Below are positions 42,710 to 50,540 of a DNA stretch of 64,000 nucleotides, piece after piece (within the stretch, counting starts at the first letter, position 1; each line of letters starts with the position of its first letter). The translations under genes were made by a program, and so were the position numbers. The notes beneath the pieces are model-generated. The model had not been told where the DNA came from. It saw only the letters and a list, made by a program, of their open reading frames with translations, and ran no database searches. The DNA is taken from positions 1 through 64,000 of the forward strand of contig JBCLBO010000001.1 of assembly GCA_038916785.1 (NCBI GenBank), given 5' to 3'. This DNA is from VFKU01 sp038916785. Its GTDB lineage: Bacteria; Hydrogenedentota; Hydrogenedentia; Hydrogenedentales; GCA-2746185.

Positions 42710-44659
42710 CTAATGGTTATACGCCATCACGCCCGGCTCGACCTTGCCCAGCATTCCCGGCGGGAAGTCGCGCTCGATCCAAAATTCCTTCTTCGCCTGG
42801 CAATTGATCACGCAAGGCTTGCGGTCGTTCACGGCCACCTGCCAGCAGCGTTCGAGCGCCGGCGTGAACTGTTCCGGCGCGGTGACGTATTCGCCATAAC
42901 CGCCCAGCGCCTCGGCCACCTTGTCGTAGCGCAGGTTTTCCTGAAACAGGTGCATGTGCCCAGCGCGCGGCATCCGCGAATAGCCCGCCCAAGTGCCCCA
43001 CGCGTTGTTGTTGTACACAATCACGATGGCAGGGATTTTGTACTTCGCCATCGTCTCGATCTCGAACGCGGAATATCCAAAGCCCGCGTCGCCCGTGATC
43101 CCGATCACCGGCCCGCCCTGATACGCCTTCTGCGCGCCCACGCCGAGGTCCGTCGCCACGCCCACGCCCAGCGTATAGCCGACATCCGGCCCAATCGATC
43201 CGTACTGGTACGCGCCGTTGCAGATTTGCCCCGGCCGGAATGCGCGCAGGCGCCGCCGCGTGTAGCGGCCAATCCCGAATCCGCCCGACGCCACCGTCGT
43301 CTGGTCCGGCGGCAGCTTGCCCTTGTACAAAAAGTTCGCAAGCTCGGTTGCGATCACCGCCGGATGCACCGCGTCGGTGTAGCCCTTACCCAGAGCATAG
43401 TGCTCGTCATTCTCCTTCTCGAAGGCGTCGCGCGCCGCGGCCACCTCGGCCACCCACGCATCGTGCTTCATCGCCGGGCACTTGTCCGCCAGCGCCTCGA
43501 GCGCGGCCTTCTCGCAACTGATAATGCCCACGTCGATCGGAATGTTTCGCCCGATGTCCCGGCCCTCCGGCTCGATGCGGACGTACTTACAATTGATGTC
43601 GAAGGGATACTCGCCGAGCCCCGGCATACAATACTGCCCGACGAAAATCGCAAGATCGACGCTGAACATCGCCGTGGGCGCCGTGCTCGCCGAGAGCGGG
43701 TGCGCGTCCGAGAAATGCCCGCGCATCGGGCCCGAATCCGCCACGGGAATCTGCGCCTTCTCGGCAAAGGTCTTCAACGCGTCCCAGGCCTTGCTGTAAA
43801 ACACGCCCGTGCTCGCGATGATCAGCGGGCGCTGCGCCTGCTTGATCAAGTCCAGCACGCGATCGATATCCTTCGGGTCCGGGTGCGGCCGCGAGTCTGT
43901 CCGATACTTGTCGCGGCCCCAATACGCGTCGAGGTCGGTCGCGCTCTCGATCGCGGATTCGCGGCCCGTCGCCTCACTCACAAAGTCGAGGTGCACCGGC
44001 CCCGGCACACCCGTCTTCAACTGCCGAAACGCGTATCCCGCGTACTCATGCACGCGCTCCTTCGTCACGATGCGCTTGCCGTATTTCTTGATGCCCTCCG
44101 TCAGCGGCTGCTGGTAGCCGCGCTGGATGCCGCGCTCCGTGTCATCGCCGCGCAGCGTCATGTTGCTCGCCAGCACCAGCAGCGGCGTGCGGCACGCATT
44201 CGCCGCCGCGATCGCGCAAATCATGTTCGTGAAGCCGGGGCCCTCCGTCCCCGAGGTCGCCGCCACCTCCCCCGTCACCCGGATGAACGCATCCGCCGCC
44301 GAGCACATCGGCCCCTCGCCGCGCCCGCCGTAACTCGGAATGCCCGCGTTCGCCAGCGCGCTCACAATCTCGTAATTGCCGGGGCAGCAGAACAGCGCCG
44401 AGAGGCCCTCCTCCTTGCACACCTGCGCGAAGATGTCGCCGCCCGTCGCCGGGAACGCGAACGCTTTCACGGGAGCCGCGGTGATCTCCTCGAAGGTCTT
44501 CGGCCGCGCGATCGCGCGCCCCGGAGCGTCCGGAGTGGCGGCCTTGGCCGCGCCGCCTGCAAAGGCCGCTGCGCCCGCGCCCAGCGCGGCAGTCTTCATA
44601 AAGTCGCGCCGGCTTTCGTTCGGCACCTTGGGTGGTCTCCCGCTGCGTCGTTCGCTCAT
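42710..44659 (-). CDS. Tat-exported thiamine-diphosphate enzyme, acetolactate synthase-like fold
   Basis: A 649-residue protein with a twin-arginine signal (ESRRDFMKTAALGAGAAAFAGG), so it is exported folded with cofactor. The rest is a three-domain ThDP enzyme. The PYR domain keeps the cofactor-activating Glu in GGRGEGPMCSAADAF and ATSGTEGPGFTN; the PP domain has GDAGFGYSAFEIETMAKY...NNN. The middle domain (RPLIIASTGVFYS) resembles that of acetolactate synthase-type enzymes. It could decarboxylate or oxidise a 2-oxo acid, or cleave a C-C bond, outside the cytoplasm. It lies 45 bases downstream of a diheme cytochrome c on the same strand, which suggests the cytochrome accepts its electrons. 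The substrate is unknown. Confidence 0.8.
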   Translation of the reverse strand: MSERRSGRPPKVPNESRRDFMKTAALGAGAAAFAGGAAKAATPDAPGRAIARPKTFEEITAAPVKAFAFPATGGDIFAQVCKEEGLSALFCCPGNYEIVSALANAGIPSYGGRGEGPMCSAADAFIRVTGEVAATSGTEGPGFTNMICAIAAANACRTPLLVLASNMTLRGDDTERGIQRGYQQPLTEGIKKYGKRIVTKERVHEYAGYAFRQLKTGVPGPVHLDFVSEATGRESAIESATDLDAYWGRDKYRTDSRPHPDPKDIDRVLDLIKQAQRPLIIASTGVFYSKAWDALKTFAEKAQIPVADSGPMRGHFSDAHPLSASTAPTAMFSVDLAIFVGQYCMPGLGEYPFDINCKYVRIEPEGRDIGRNIPIDVGIISCEKAALEALADKCPAMKHDAWVAEVAAARDAFEKENDEHYALGKGYTDAVHPAVIATELANFLYKGKLPPDQTTVASGGFGIGRYTRRRLRAFRPGQICNGAYQYGSIGPDVGYTLGVGVATDLGVGAQKAYQGGPVIGITGDAGFGYSAFEIETMAKYKIPAIVIVYNNNAWGTWAGYSRMPRAGHMHLFQENLRYDKVAEALGGYGEYVTAPEQFTPALERCWQVAVNDRKPCVINCQAKKEFWIERDFPPGMLGKVEPGVMAYNH

Positions 44660-44704
44660 CGCCCGTGTCCTCCGAAACGCCCATGCGTTCTATCGCCGCC
44701 ACGC

Positions 44705-45448
44705 CTACTTCTTCTTCTCAAAGCTCCGTAAATAATTCACCACATGCCAAGTCTTCTCATCGTCAAGCTGATCCTTGAACGGCTTCATATCGTACTCCGT
44801 GCCGTTCTTGATAATCAGGAACAAATTACCGTCCTTGTTCCCATACTTCCACTCGCCATCCGTCAGGTCGCTCGGGTGCGTGCTGAGAAACTCCCGCATC
44901 TCCGTATCGCCCTTCCCGTTCGCGCCATGGCACACCACGCAAGCCCGCACATAATACTGCTTGCCCAGCGCGACGGATTCCGGCGAATAGGGAATCGGGT
45001 TGGAGGGAGCCTCCTCCGCGGCCGCCGCCGTTGCACCGTCAGCCGCCGCGCCCGTCGAGAACGTGCGAATGTAATTCACGATATGCCAGATACGGTCGTC
45101 CGGAACCTTGTCCGAAAAAGGCTGCATCCCGTTCTGACCGCCGTCCTTGATTACACTAAAAATCTCGCCGTCACTCGCGCCGTACTTCCACTCAGCGTCC
45201 ATGAACGAAGCCGGCGGCACATCCAAATTCTCCGTCATGTCCGTCTTGCCCGAACCGTCCGCCGCATGGCACGTGATGCAGTAGCGGCCATAAGCCATTT
45301 GCCCCTGCTTGATCGACTGCTCATTCGCTTCAACCGGATTCCTCAGCTCTTCAGAGGCCGCATGGGTCCCCGGCTGCCGCGGTTCAGCCCCAGCCAAGCC
45401 CGCCACAATGCAACAAGCCGTCACTATATATAAGGAGAAATACTGCAT
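44705..45448 (-). CDS. Exported diheme cytochrome c
   Basis: A 247-residue protein with a signal peptide (residues 1-21) and two class I cytochrome c domains, with heme sites CITCH (Cys57, Cys60, His61) and CVVCH (Cys170, Cys173, His174). Axial Met candidates are in GQNGMQPF and EYDMKPF. The start at 45448 (MQYFSLYIV) was chosen over a much longer frame whose first ~150 residues come from palindromic repeats. It is followed directly by the Tat-exported ThDP enzyme and is likely co-transcribed with it. Confidence 0.9.
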   Translation of the reverse strand: MQYFSLYIVTACCIVAGLAGAEPRQPGTHAASEELRNPVEANEQSIKQGQMAYGRYCITCHAADGSGKTDMTENLDVPPASFMDAEWKYGASDGEIFSVIKDGGQNGMQPFSDKVPDDRIWHIVNYIRTFSTGAAADGATAAAAEEAPSNPIPYSPESVALGKQYYVRACVVCHGANGKGDTEMREFLSTHPSDLTDGEWKYGNKDGNLFLIIKNGTEYDMKPFKDQLDDEKTWHVVNYLRSFEKKK

Positions 45449-45495
45449 GGAGCCCAAACAACCTCCCAACAATCCACCCAAAAACTCGACGCGAC

Positions 45496-45525
45496 ACGAT
45501 AGCCCGGCATTCAATGTAGTATCAA
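45496..45525 (-). promoter_or_regulatory. Candidate promoter for the cytochrome c-ThDP enzyme pair
   Basis: On the minus strand: TTGATA (45520-45525), an 18-bp spacer and TATCGT (45496-45501), upstream of the start at 45448. Confidence 0.4.
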
Positions 45526-45671
45526 GACCTTCCCCTGGGAGGATTAAACAGCCTGTTGCGGTACCTGTAGGCGTCAACTCCTCGACGCCAATTCCACCTT
45601 CCTTGTCATTCTGAGTTCCCCACCGGCCTTTGACCGGAGTCTGTGGAGAGAAAAACACGTCCTTCGGTGGC

Positions 45672-45784
45672 GTCGGCCTCCGGCCGATGAAGAATGAGCC
45701 GAAATCTCCGTTTCCCGCCGAGTATCGGTCCTCATACCTCAAAGCCAGGCCGCCCCCCACGGGCTGGAAGCCCGCGCCACCAAA
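45672..45784. repeat. Two palindromic repeats between the epimerase and cytochrome genes
   Basis: A TCGGCCTCCGGCCGA unit (from about 45677), with the same flank as the copy at 10628, and a CACGGGCTGGAAGCCCGCGCC unit (about 45757-45780). The remaining 45449-45809 gap holds a promoter and nothing else I can support. Confidence 0.7.
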
Positions 45785-45809
45785 ACCCTCCGAACCGTTG
45801 CGCGGCAAC

Positions 45810-46682
45810 TTATTCATGTTTGTCAACACCCAGAATACTCTCGTAACCCCGCGCGGCATTGCGATACAACATTGTGTACCCACTCGTCCGCAACCGCGCA
45901 TTCGAACATCTTCGGTTATGCGCCGCCCGTCCTCGCATCTGTGGTTCGTCCGAGAATGGGGGAGGAGCCACCCCTATCCGCTCGGCAATCCATTCCACCA
46001 ACGCATTGTACTCCTGCGGTTCGTCGTCCACCCCAACATACACGCGCGCGGGCTGCGCCAGTCTCATCACGTGCATCAGCGCGCCAACAATGTCGTCGCG
46101 ATGAATCAGATTCATGTACCGGGTTCTGTTGCGTTCCCGCCGCCCCTCGCCGCGCCGCACGCGATCGATCAACCCCGACCGCCCCGGACCATAAATCCCG
46201 CCCAACCGCAGCGCGACCGTCTCAAACGGACCCGCCGCGAGGATCGCTTCCGCCTCCAACAACCGCTTCCCGCTGAACGAGTCCGGCTCCGCCGGCGAAT
46301 CCTCGTCCACCCAACTCCCATCCGTCTGCGCATACACCGCCGTCGACGACGTGAAAATCACACGCCGAGGCGGCGCGGAGAGCTCGCCAATCGCGGCCAA
46401 CAAATTCCGGAGCCCATCCACATACGCCGCGCGATACGCCTCGTCCGTATGCGCCGAGGATCCCGCCGTGTAGAACACCGTATCGAAGGGCCCCGGAAGA
46501 TCGCGCAACGTCTCCGCGCGCGAGAGATCCGCCCTCACCCCGCGAATCGACGGCGGCAGCGACGCAACGTCCCGCCGCAATCCGTAGACCCTACAACCTT
46601 CAGCCGCAAGCCGCTCGCCCAGCGCAGTCCCGACATACCCGCAACCAACGATGAGAATGCGTGAATCCCGACCTAAATTCAT
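45810..46682 (-). CDS. NAD(P)-dependent epimerase/reductase, extended SDR type
   Basis: A 290-residue Rossmann protein: ILIVGCGYVGTALGERLAAEG (dinucleotide binding), YTAGSSAHTDEAYRAAYVDGLRNL, FTSSTAVYAQTDGSWVDEDSP, FSGKRLLEAEAIL and LRLGGIYGPGRSGLIDRV. It resembles YeeZ-type atypical SDR proteins, in which the catalytic Tyr of the YxxxK motif is replaced (here FSGKR), so it may bind rather than convert a nucleotide sugar. The start at 46682 was chosen since the longer frame is repeat-derived. Confidence 0.8.
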   Translation of the reverse strand: MNLGRDSRILIVGCGYVGTALGERLAAEGCRVYGLRRDVASLPPSIRGVRADLSRAETLRDLPGPFDTVFYTAGSSAHTDEAYRAAYVDGLRNLLAAIGELSAPPRRVIFTSSTAVYAQTDGSWVDEDSPAEPDSFSGKRLLEAEAILAAGPFETVALRLGGIYGPGRSGLIDRVRRGEGRRERNRTRYMNLIHRDDIVGALMHVMRLAQPARVYVGVDDEPQEYNALVEWIAERIGVAPPPFSDEPQMRGRAAHNRRCSNARLRTSGYTMLYRNAARGYESILGVDKHE

Positions 46683-46715
46683 CGAGTAAAACCCCCGAGC
46701 AAGGCGCCCAACCTC

Positions 46716-46741
46716 CGTAGCATGGGCGGCCCGCCCATGCG
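46716..46741. repeat. CGTAGCATGGGCGG palindromic repeat
   Basis: Same core as 8671-8696, 22344-22369 and 48482-48519. It lies just upstream of the epimerase gene. Confidence 0.8.
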
Positions 46742-46827
46742 GATCCACGGAGACCGCCCAGGGTTGTGCCAAACGCTCTGCATCGCCCAACGCAAAAGAG
46801 CGACCCGCCAATACTCACCTTCTGCCA

Positions 46828-47478
46828 TCAGTTCGCGGGCGGAGGAACGCGGTTCGGCTCAGCCTGGTTCTCCGCGCTCGGCGCCGAAGGGTCCGGCGCG
46901 AAATGGCGTTCCGGGATTCCTTGCGGCGGCTCGCTCGTCTCCACGGGCGGCGCAGACGGATTTCGATTCTTCATCTCATCCAGCGGACGATACTCGCGCG
47001 ACCCGCGATCGCGCTCGGGTCCTCCCGGTCGCGGCGGCCCACCCGAACGGTACTTAAACGCACGCTCGCGCGCCCGCTTCCAAGTCTCTTCCCATTTCTT
47101 TTGCTGGTCGGGAGTCAGCACGCGCGCCACTTGGTCGTGAAAATCGCGGAAAAAAGCGTGCGCCTGCGCGCGATGCTGCCCGCGCACCTCATCGAGTTCT
47201 TCCCGCGCGTCCTTGAAAATCTTGCCCAGCTCCGACTTCTGGTCCTTCGTCAGCTTGAGGTCCTTCTCCATGCGCGAGAGGATGCGATTGGAAAACATGT
47301 CCGGCCGGCGGCGCATCTCGTCCGCATACCGGCGGATGCCCACCACCGTCAGCCCGCTCCCGATCACCATGCCCGACACCAGCACCACGGTGCCGAGCGC
47401 GACCGTCTTCATCCACGAGCGGCGCGGCATCTGCAGCGGGCCTTGGGCGGCCGGCGATGGGAGGGGAGTGTCAGCCAT
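46828..47478 (-). CDS. Spy/CpxP-like exported or membrane-anchored protein
   Basis: A 216-residue protein with one N-terminal membrane segment (about 24-48, VALGTVVLVSGMVIGSGLTVVG). A helical domain follows with two LTxxQ-like motifs (LKLTKDQKSELGKIF and VLTPDQQKKWEETW), as in Spy/CpxP stress chaperones, then a long Pro-rich tail. It is the last gene of a sigma-anti-sigma-effector operon, three bases after the anti-sigma-like gene, and probably senses or buffers envelope stress or metal ions. Confidence 0.75.
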   Translation of the reverse strand: MADTPLPSPAAQGPLQMPRRSWMKTVALGTVVLVSGMVIGSGLTVVGIRRYADEMRRRPDMFSNRILSRMEKDLKLTKDQKSELGKIFKDAREELDEVRGQHRAQAHAFFRDFHDQVARVLTPDQQKKWEETWKRARERAFKYRSGGPPRPGGPERDRGSREYRPLDEMKNRNPSAPPVETSEPPQGIPERHFAPDPSAPSAENQAEPNRVPPPAN

Positions 47479-47481
47479 GCG

Positions 47482-47757
47482 TCAGATGACGGAAGCGTCC
47501 GCTTCCGCCAGGAACTCCGTCAACGGATCGAGCGCGCCACTCACATACGGCATGGAAATCATCGCAACCACCACCGCCGCCGCCAGCGCCCCGGCCGCGA
47601 GCCAATACATCGGACGCTCAGACGCGCTCTCGCCCTGCGGCGCGCGCAACCGGCGCAGCACCGCCGCCGTCACATCCACACGCGGCGCCGCCTCCATGCG
47701 CGCGCGGGCCGCGATCGCCGCGATCCGCCCGTCGAACCCGCCCTCATCCTCGCTCAT
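47482..47757 (-). CDS. Small membrane protein, probable anti-sigma factor
   Basis: A 91-residue protein with an N-terminal cytoplasmic stretch and one transmembrane segment (PMYWLAAGALAAAVVVAMISM). It has no zinc-binding anti-sigma motif. The start at 47757 overlaps the end of the ECF sigma gene by 14 bases. By position it is the likely regulator of that sigma factor, but this is inference, not a sequence match. Confidence 0.6.
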   Translation of the reverse strand: MSEDEGGFDGRIAAIAARARMEAAPRVDVTAAVLRRLRAPQGESASERPMYWLAAGALAAAVVVAMISMPYVSGALDPLTEFLAEADASVI

Positions 47758-48337
47758 ATCCCGCCTCCTCCAGCAGCGCACGCAATCGCTTGCGCGCGCG
47801 AAACGCCCTCACCTTCGCCAGCGTCCGGGTCCAACCCATCCGCTCCGCGATCCCCTTCATGTCCAACTCTTCAAAATAATGCAACGTCAGCACCAGCCGA
47901 TCCTCCGGCGGCAACTGCGCCAATATCCGGTGAAACCACGCCGCGGCCTCCGCCGGCGCCGGATCCGCCGGCAGCGCGACATCAATCCGCGGCTCCCGCG
48001 CCAGCGCTTCTTCCTTGCGCCGATCGCGCGCCTTCAATTTCCAGTGCCGATACCCGACCCGCGTCGCGATCCGCCGAAGCCAATGCAACAACGGCGACTG
48101 CCCGCGAAACTTCGCCAAGCCGAGATAGCACTCGACGAAGGCCTCCTGCACCAACTCCTCGACCACCACCGCGTCGCGCGAAAAGCGCCACATCTGCGCC
48201 GCGATCAAACCCTGATACCGCGCCACGATGCGCGCATACGCGTGCTCATCGCCGCGCAAACTCGCCTCGACATCGCGGCGATCCTCACCGCTGACCGGGC
48301 CCGTCACCGCCTCGGCCTCCAAGGCTCGCGTCCGCAT
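47744..48337 (-). CDS. ECF-type RNA polymerase sigma factor
   Basis: A 197-residue sigma-70-family protein. Region 2: DEHAYARIVARYQGLIAAQMWRFSRD...ELVQEAFVECYLGLAKFRGQSPLLHWLRRIATRVGYRHWK. Region 4: LPPEDRLVLTLHYFEELDMKGIAERMGWTRTLAKVRAFRARKRL. No region 3, as expected for ECF factors. Probably controls its own operon with the membrane protein and Spy-like protein downstream, in an envelope-stress role. Confidence 0.9.
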   Translation of the reverse strand: MRTRALEAEAVTGPVSGEDRRDVEASLRGDEHAYARIVARYQGLIAAQMWRFSRDAVVVEELVQEAFVECYLGLAKFRGQSPLLHWLRRIATRVGYRHWKLKARDRRKEEALAREPRIDVALPADPAPAEAAAWFHRILAQLPPEDRLVLTLHYFEELDMKGIAERMGWTRTLAKVRAFRARKRLRALLEEAGYERG

Positions 48338-48481
48338 ACTCTGTGCGAATAGTGAACAAAACCCAAGAATCGGTTACAAAACACAACACGAAATTCCTCC
48401 TAACACCCTGTGATTCAATAGGTTAGCAGGGCCTATGACCAATTACAATCAACCCAAAATCCATCTGCCTCCAGACTTCTT

Positions 48482-48519
48482 CGTAGCATGGGCGGCCCGC
48501 CCATGCAGGCCCACGATCG
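48482..48519. repeat. CGTAGCATGGGCGG palindromic repeat upstream of doxX
   Basis: Its core equals that of 46716-46741, followed by CCCACGATCG, as in the 8644 and 22317 copies. Confidence 0.8.
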
Positions 48520-48631
48520 AACCCAAAAACGCCTCCCGGAAAGACCCCGTTATCCCGTCCACCGGATGCATTTGATCACTTCTTCGTTCTCTTCGTTTCC
48601 TTCCGTAAAGATTTTTGGGTGTACGATAGCG

Positions 48632-48658
48632 CCCAACGAACCCAACGAACCCAACGAA
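48632..48658. repeat. Three tandem CCCAACGAA units
   Basis: Three exact 9-bp units sit about 25 bases before the DoxX start. Their role is unclear. Confidence 0.75.
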
Positions 48659-48683
48659 CCGCGGCCACCCCACGAGGATTCCC

Positions 48684-49085
48684 ATGAACAAACTACCCGT
48701 CATCGCCGCAAGAATCCTCCTGGGCCTGCCGCTCGTAGTCTTCGGCCTAAACGGTTTCCTCGGCGTCATCCCCGTCCCCAAAACGACCCCTGAAGGCGAA
48801 GCCTTCCTCCGCGCACTCATCGACTCCGGCTACATGTTCCCATTCTGGAAAGGCACCGAAGTCATCTGCGGCCTCGCAATTCTCACCGGACTCTACCTGC
48901 CGCTCGCCCTCGTCATCATCACACCCGTCATGCTCAACATCATCGCATTCAACCTCTGGCTCGAACCCAACCCCTCCGTCATGGGTCTCGTAGCCCTGAT
49001 GTCCGCCGCGCTCGCCTATCTCACCGCAAAAAATTGGCACGTCTATCGCCCCATGCTCGCCATCCGCCCGAACAAATCCACCTGA
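48684..49085 (+). CDS. DoxX-family membrane protein
   Basis: A 133-residue protein with four predicted membrane helices of the DoxX type: RILLGLPLVVFGLNGFLGVIP, FPFWKGTEVICGLAILTGLYLPLALVIITPVMLNII and VMGLVALMSAALAYL. DoxX relatives include thiosulfate:quinone oxidoreductase parts and proteins with unknown redox roles. GAGG lies a few bases upstream of the start. It stands alone. Confidence 0.85.
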   Translation: MNKLPVIAARILLGLPLVVFGLNGFLGVIPVPKTTPEGEAFLRALIDSGYMFPFWKGTEVICGLAILTGLYLPLALVIITPVMLNIIAFNLWLEPNPSVMGLVALMSAALAYLTAKNWHVYRPMLAIRPNKST

Positions 49086-49364
49086 GGTTCGTAGCATCGG
49101 CCTCCGGCCGATGCAGCGCGCACCCGGCGCGTTGCATTTTCATCGAATATTTCCCACTTCACACATATTTCCTCAACCGTCGTCTGCTGAATCTCCCTTG
49201 TTCCGGTAATAACATACTTGACGCATCAATGCAACGAGATAGCAAGATAGAGAGTCTTTAAGTAGGGGAATCACAATCGGGCCGTAATGTTCAGCTTTGG
49301 CACACTTGCGGAATAATTTGGGCGCACTTGAATTCCACACAGAGCGGCGTCTAAATTGTCAGGC

Positions 49365-49397
49365 AAAGTGATACAAAAGTGATACAAAAGTGATACA
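49365..49397 (+). promoter_or_regulatory. Three perfect 11-bp direct repeats before the toxin-antitoxin pair
   Basis: AAAGTGATACA is repeated exactly at 49365, 49376 and 49387, one helical turn apart, which is typical of a repressor-binding array. It lies about 120 bases before the chosen antitoxin start. A GTAGCATCGGCC palindrome lies further upstream (about 49090-49112). Nothing else was seen in the 49086-49517 gap. Confidence 0.6.
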
Positions 49398-49517
49398 ATG
49401 TACTACAGACGAAGTCTACCGGCATTTAGACCGGAGACGATGGAGACGTGGGCCATGACCAGCTTAACACGGTCGCAGGGGGCGGCTGGGGTCTTGGGTG
49501 AACCGGAGGCAGGGGTA

Positions 49518-50240
49518 ATGTCTACGCATGGACGAGGTGTGTCTGATTCAGGGGCTTGTTTTGATCGCCTTCGTAATTTAATATTGTATGTGGCTCGCCA
49601 GAGCGAGGGGGACGAGCGGTTTGGTAGTACGAAGCTAAACAAAGAATTGTTCTACGTTGATTTTACTTCGTACATCCGAACGGGGAAATCTGTAACGGGG
49701 GCTGAATATCGGCGTATCGAGCGCGGGCCTGCACCAACAGCCATGAAGCCTGTTCTTGATGCAATGGTGAGAGAGCAAGAGCTTGCTCTTGAATCGCGCG
49801 GATATTTTGGCTTTGGTCAGAAAGTACCTAGGGCGTTACGCGAGCCCGACACCTCTCTTTTTGCCGCGGATGAATTGGCGCTTGTCCATGAGATTTTGGA
49901 TCGGTTCCATCTCTTCAATGGCAAGCAGATTAGTAAACAGGCGTATCAGGATTTTGGTTTAAGTGACTACAGCGAGGGTGAAACGCTTCCGTATGAAATC
50001 GCCCTCGTTAGCAATGACGGATTTACTGAAAGAGAGATAAGACAGGCCCAAGCATTCGAGGATGAGTTGGTTGCTAATGATCGCGCTGGACGACCAAAAT
50101 CGGCGTTGGGAGATCATAGAGTCGCACTTTTTTCGCGAATGTGTGCACAAGCATTGCGGCATCCACGACGAACGTACCGATCAATACTTTCTGGACGGCG
50201 TGAAAAACAGGCTCGCGCACAATCCCTACATAGGGTTTAA
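49518..50240 (+). CDS. Panacea-domain (DUF4065/SocA-like) antitoxin
   Basis: A 240-residue protein with the Panacea domain: FDRLRNLILYVARQSEGDERFGSTKLNKELFYVDFTSYIRTGKSVTGAEYRRIERGPAPTAMKPVL, the last part being characteristic. Panacea antitoxins neutralise unrelated toxins by direct contact. The start at 49518 was chosen for GGAGG/AGGGG upstream; 49440 or 49398 remain possible. The last ~60 residues overlap the next gene by 179 bases in another frame and do not look like the domain. GC content is lower than in the neighbours, as in an imported module. Confidence 0.75.
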   Translation: MSTHGRGVSDSGACFDRLRNLILYVARQSEGDERFGSTKLNKELFYVDFTSYIRTGKSVTGAEYRRIERGPAPTAMKPVLDAMVREQELALESRGYFGFGQKVPRALREPDTSLFAADELALVHEILDRFHLFNGKQISKQAYQDFGLSDYSEGETLPYEIALVSNDGFTEREIRQAQAFEDELVANDRAGRPKSALGDHRVALFSRMCAQALRHPRRTYRSILSGRREKQARAQSLHRV

Positions 50241-50397
50241 GTATCCACACTGGAAAACACGACTACTACGAACCAATAGGGAGTCCGCCGGATGGCTCAT
50301 GCCAATGGTCGTTCAGTATCAAATCGTGGACGACAAAAAGCGCATCGTGGAATTGATGAACTTGTTCCCGGCGAGCAAGAGCATGGGAATGCCTTAG
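50062..50397 (+). CDS. Probable toxin of the Panacea pair
   Basis: A 111-residue protein encoded in a different frame that starts inside the antitoxin gene. The C-terminal phrase WLMPMVVQYQIVDDKKRIVELMNLFPA resembles the end of RelE/ParE-fold toxins. The rest (WEIIESHFFRECVHKHCGIHDERTDQYFLDGVKNRLAHNPYIG) is not recognised. A start at 50077 (MIALDD) is also possible. The pairing with a Panacea protein is the main reason for the call. Confidence 0.6.
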   Translation: MSWLLMIALDDQNRRWEIIESHFFRECVHKHCGIHDERTDQYFLDGVKNRLAHNPYIGFKYPHWKTRLLRTNRESAGWLMPMVVQYQIVDDKKRIVELMNLFPASKSMGMP

Positions 50398-50492
50398 AGC
50401 GTTTCAAAAGCCTAGCTTCAAGGCTTATTACCGTCCCTAAGCGCGAGATTGACGAACAGGTGCGCAAGAAGAAGCGCCCGAAGAAAGCCTGA
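50292..50492 (+). CDS. Small basic protein overlapping the toxin gene
   Basis: A 66-residue frame that overlaps the toxin's 3' end. Its second half (ALERFKSLASRLITVPKREIDEQVRKKKRPKKA) looks like a real short protein: a helical VPKxE-type motif with a basic tail, a pattern seen in some small toxin-antitoxin partners. The first half is probably noise, so the true start may lie further down. Confidence 0.4.
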   Translation: MAHANGRSVSNRGRQKAHRGIDELVPGEQEHGNALERFKSLASRLITVPKREIDEQVRKKKRPKKA

Positions 50493-50540
50493 CTACTTCT
50501 TCTTTCGCTTCGGCCCTCGCCCTGTAGACCGATCCACTAT

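Noticed and set aside
42410..44731. 773-residue plus-strand open frame
   Set aside because: Antisense to the ThDP enzyme; Arg/His-rich noise without motifs.
45431..45614. Plus-strand ATG at 45446 with TATATA and AAGGAG upstream
   Set aside because: It lies across the start of the cytochrome c gene on the other strand; the peptide is Pro-rich noise continuing into repeats.
45449..45901. N-terminal extension of about 150 residues on the cytochrome c gene
   Set aside because: Encoded by palindromic repeats; the signal peptide at 45448 is a natural start.
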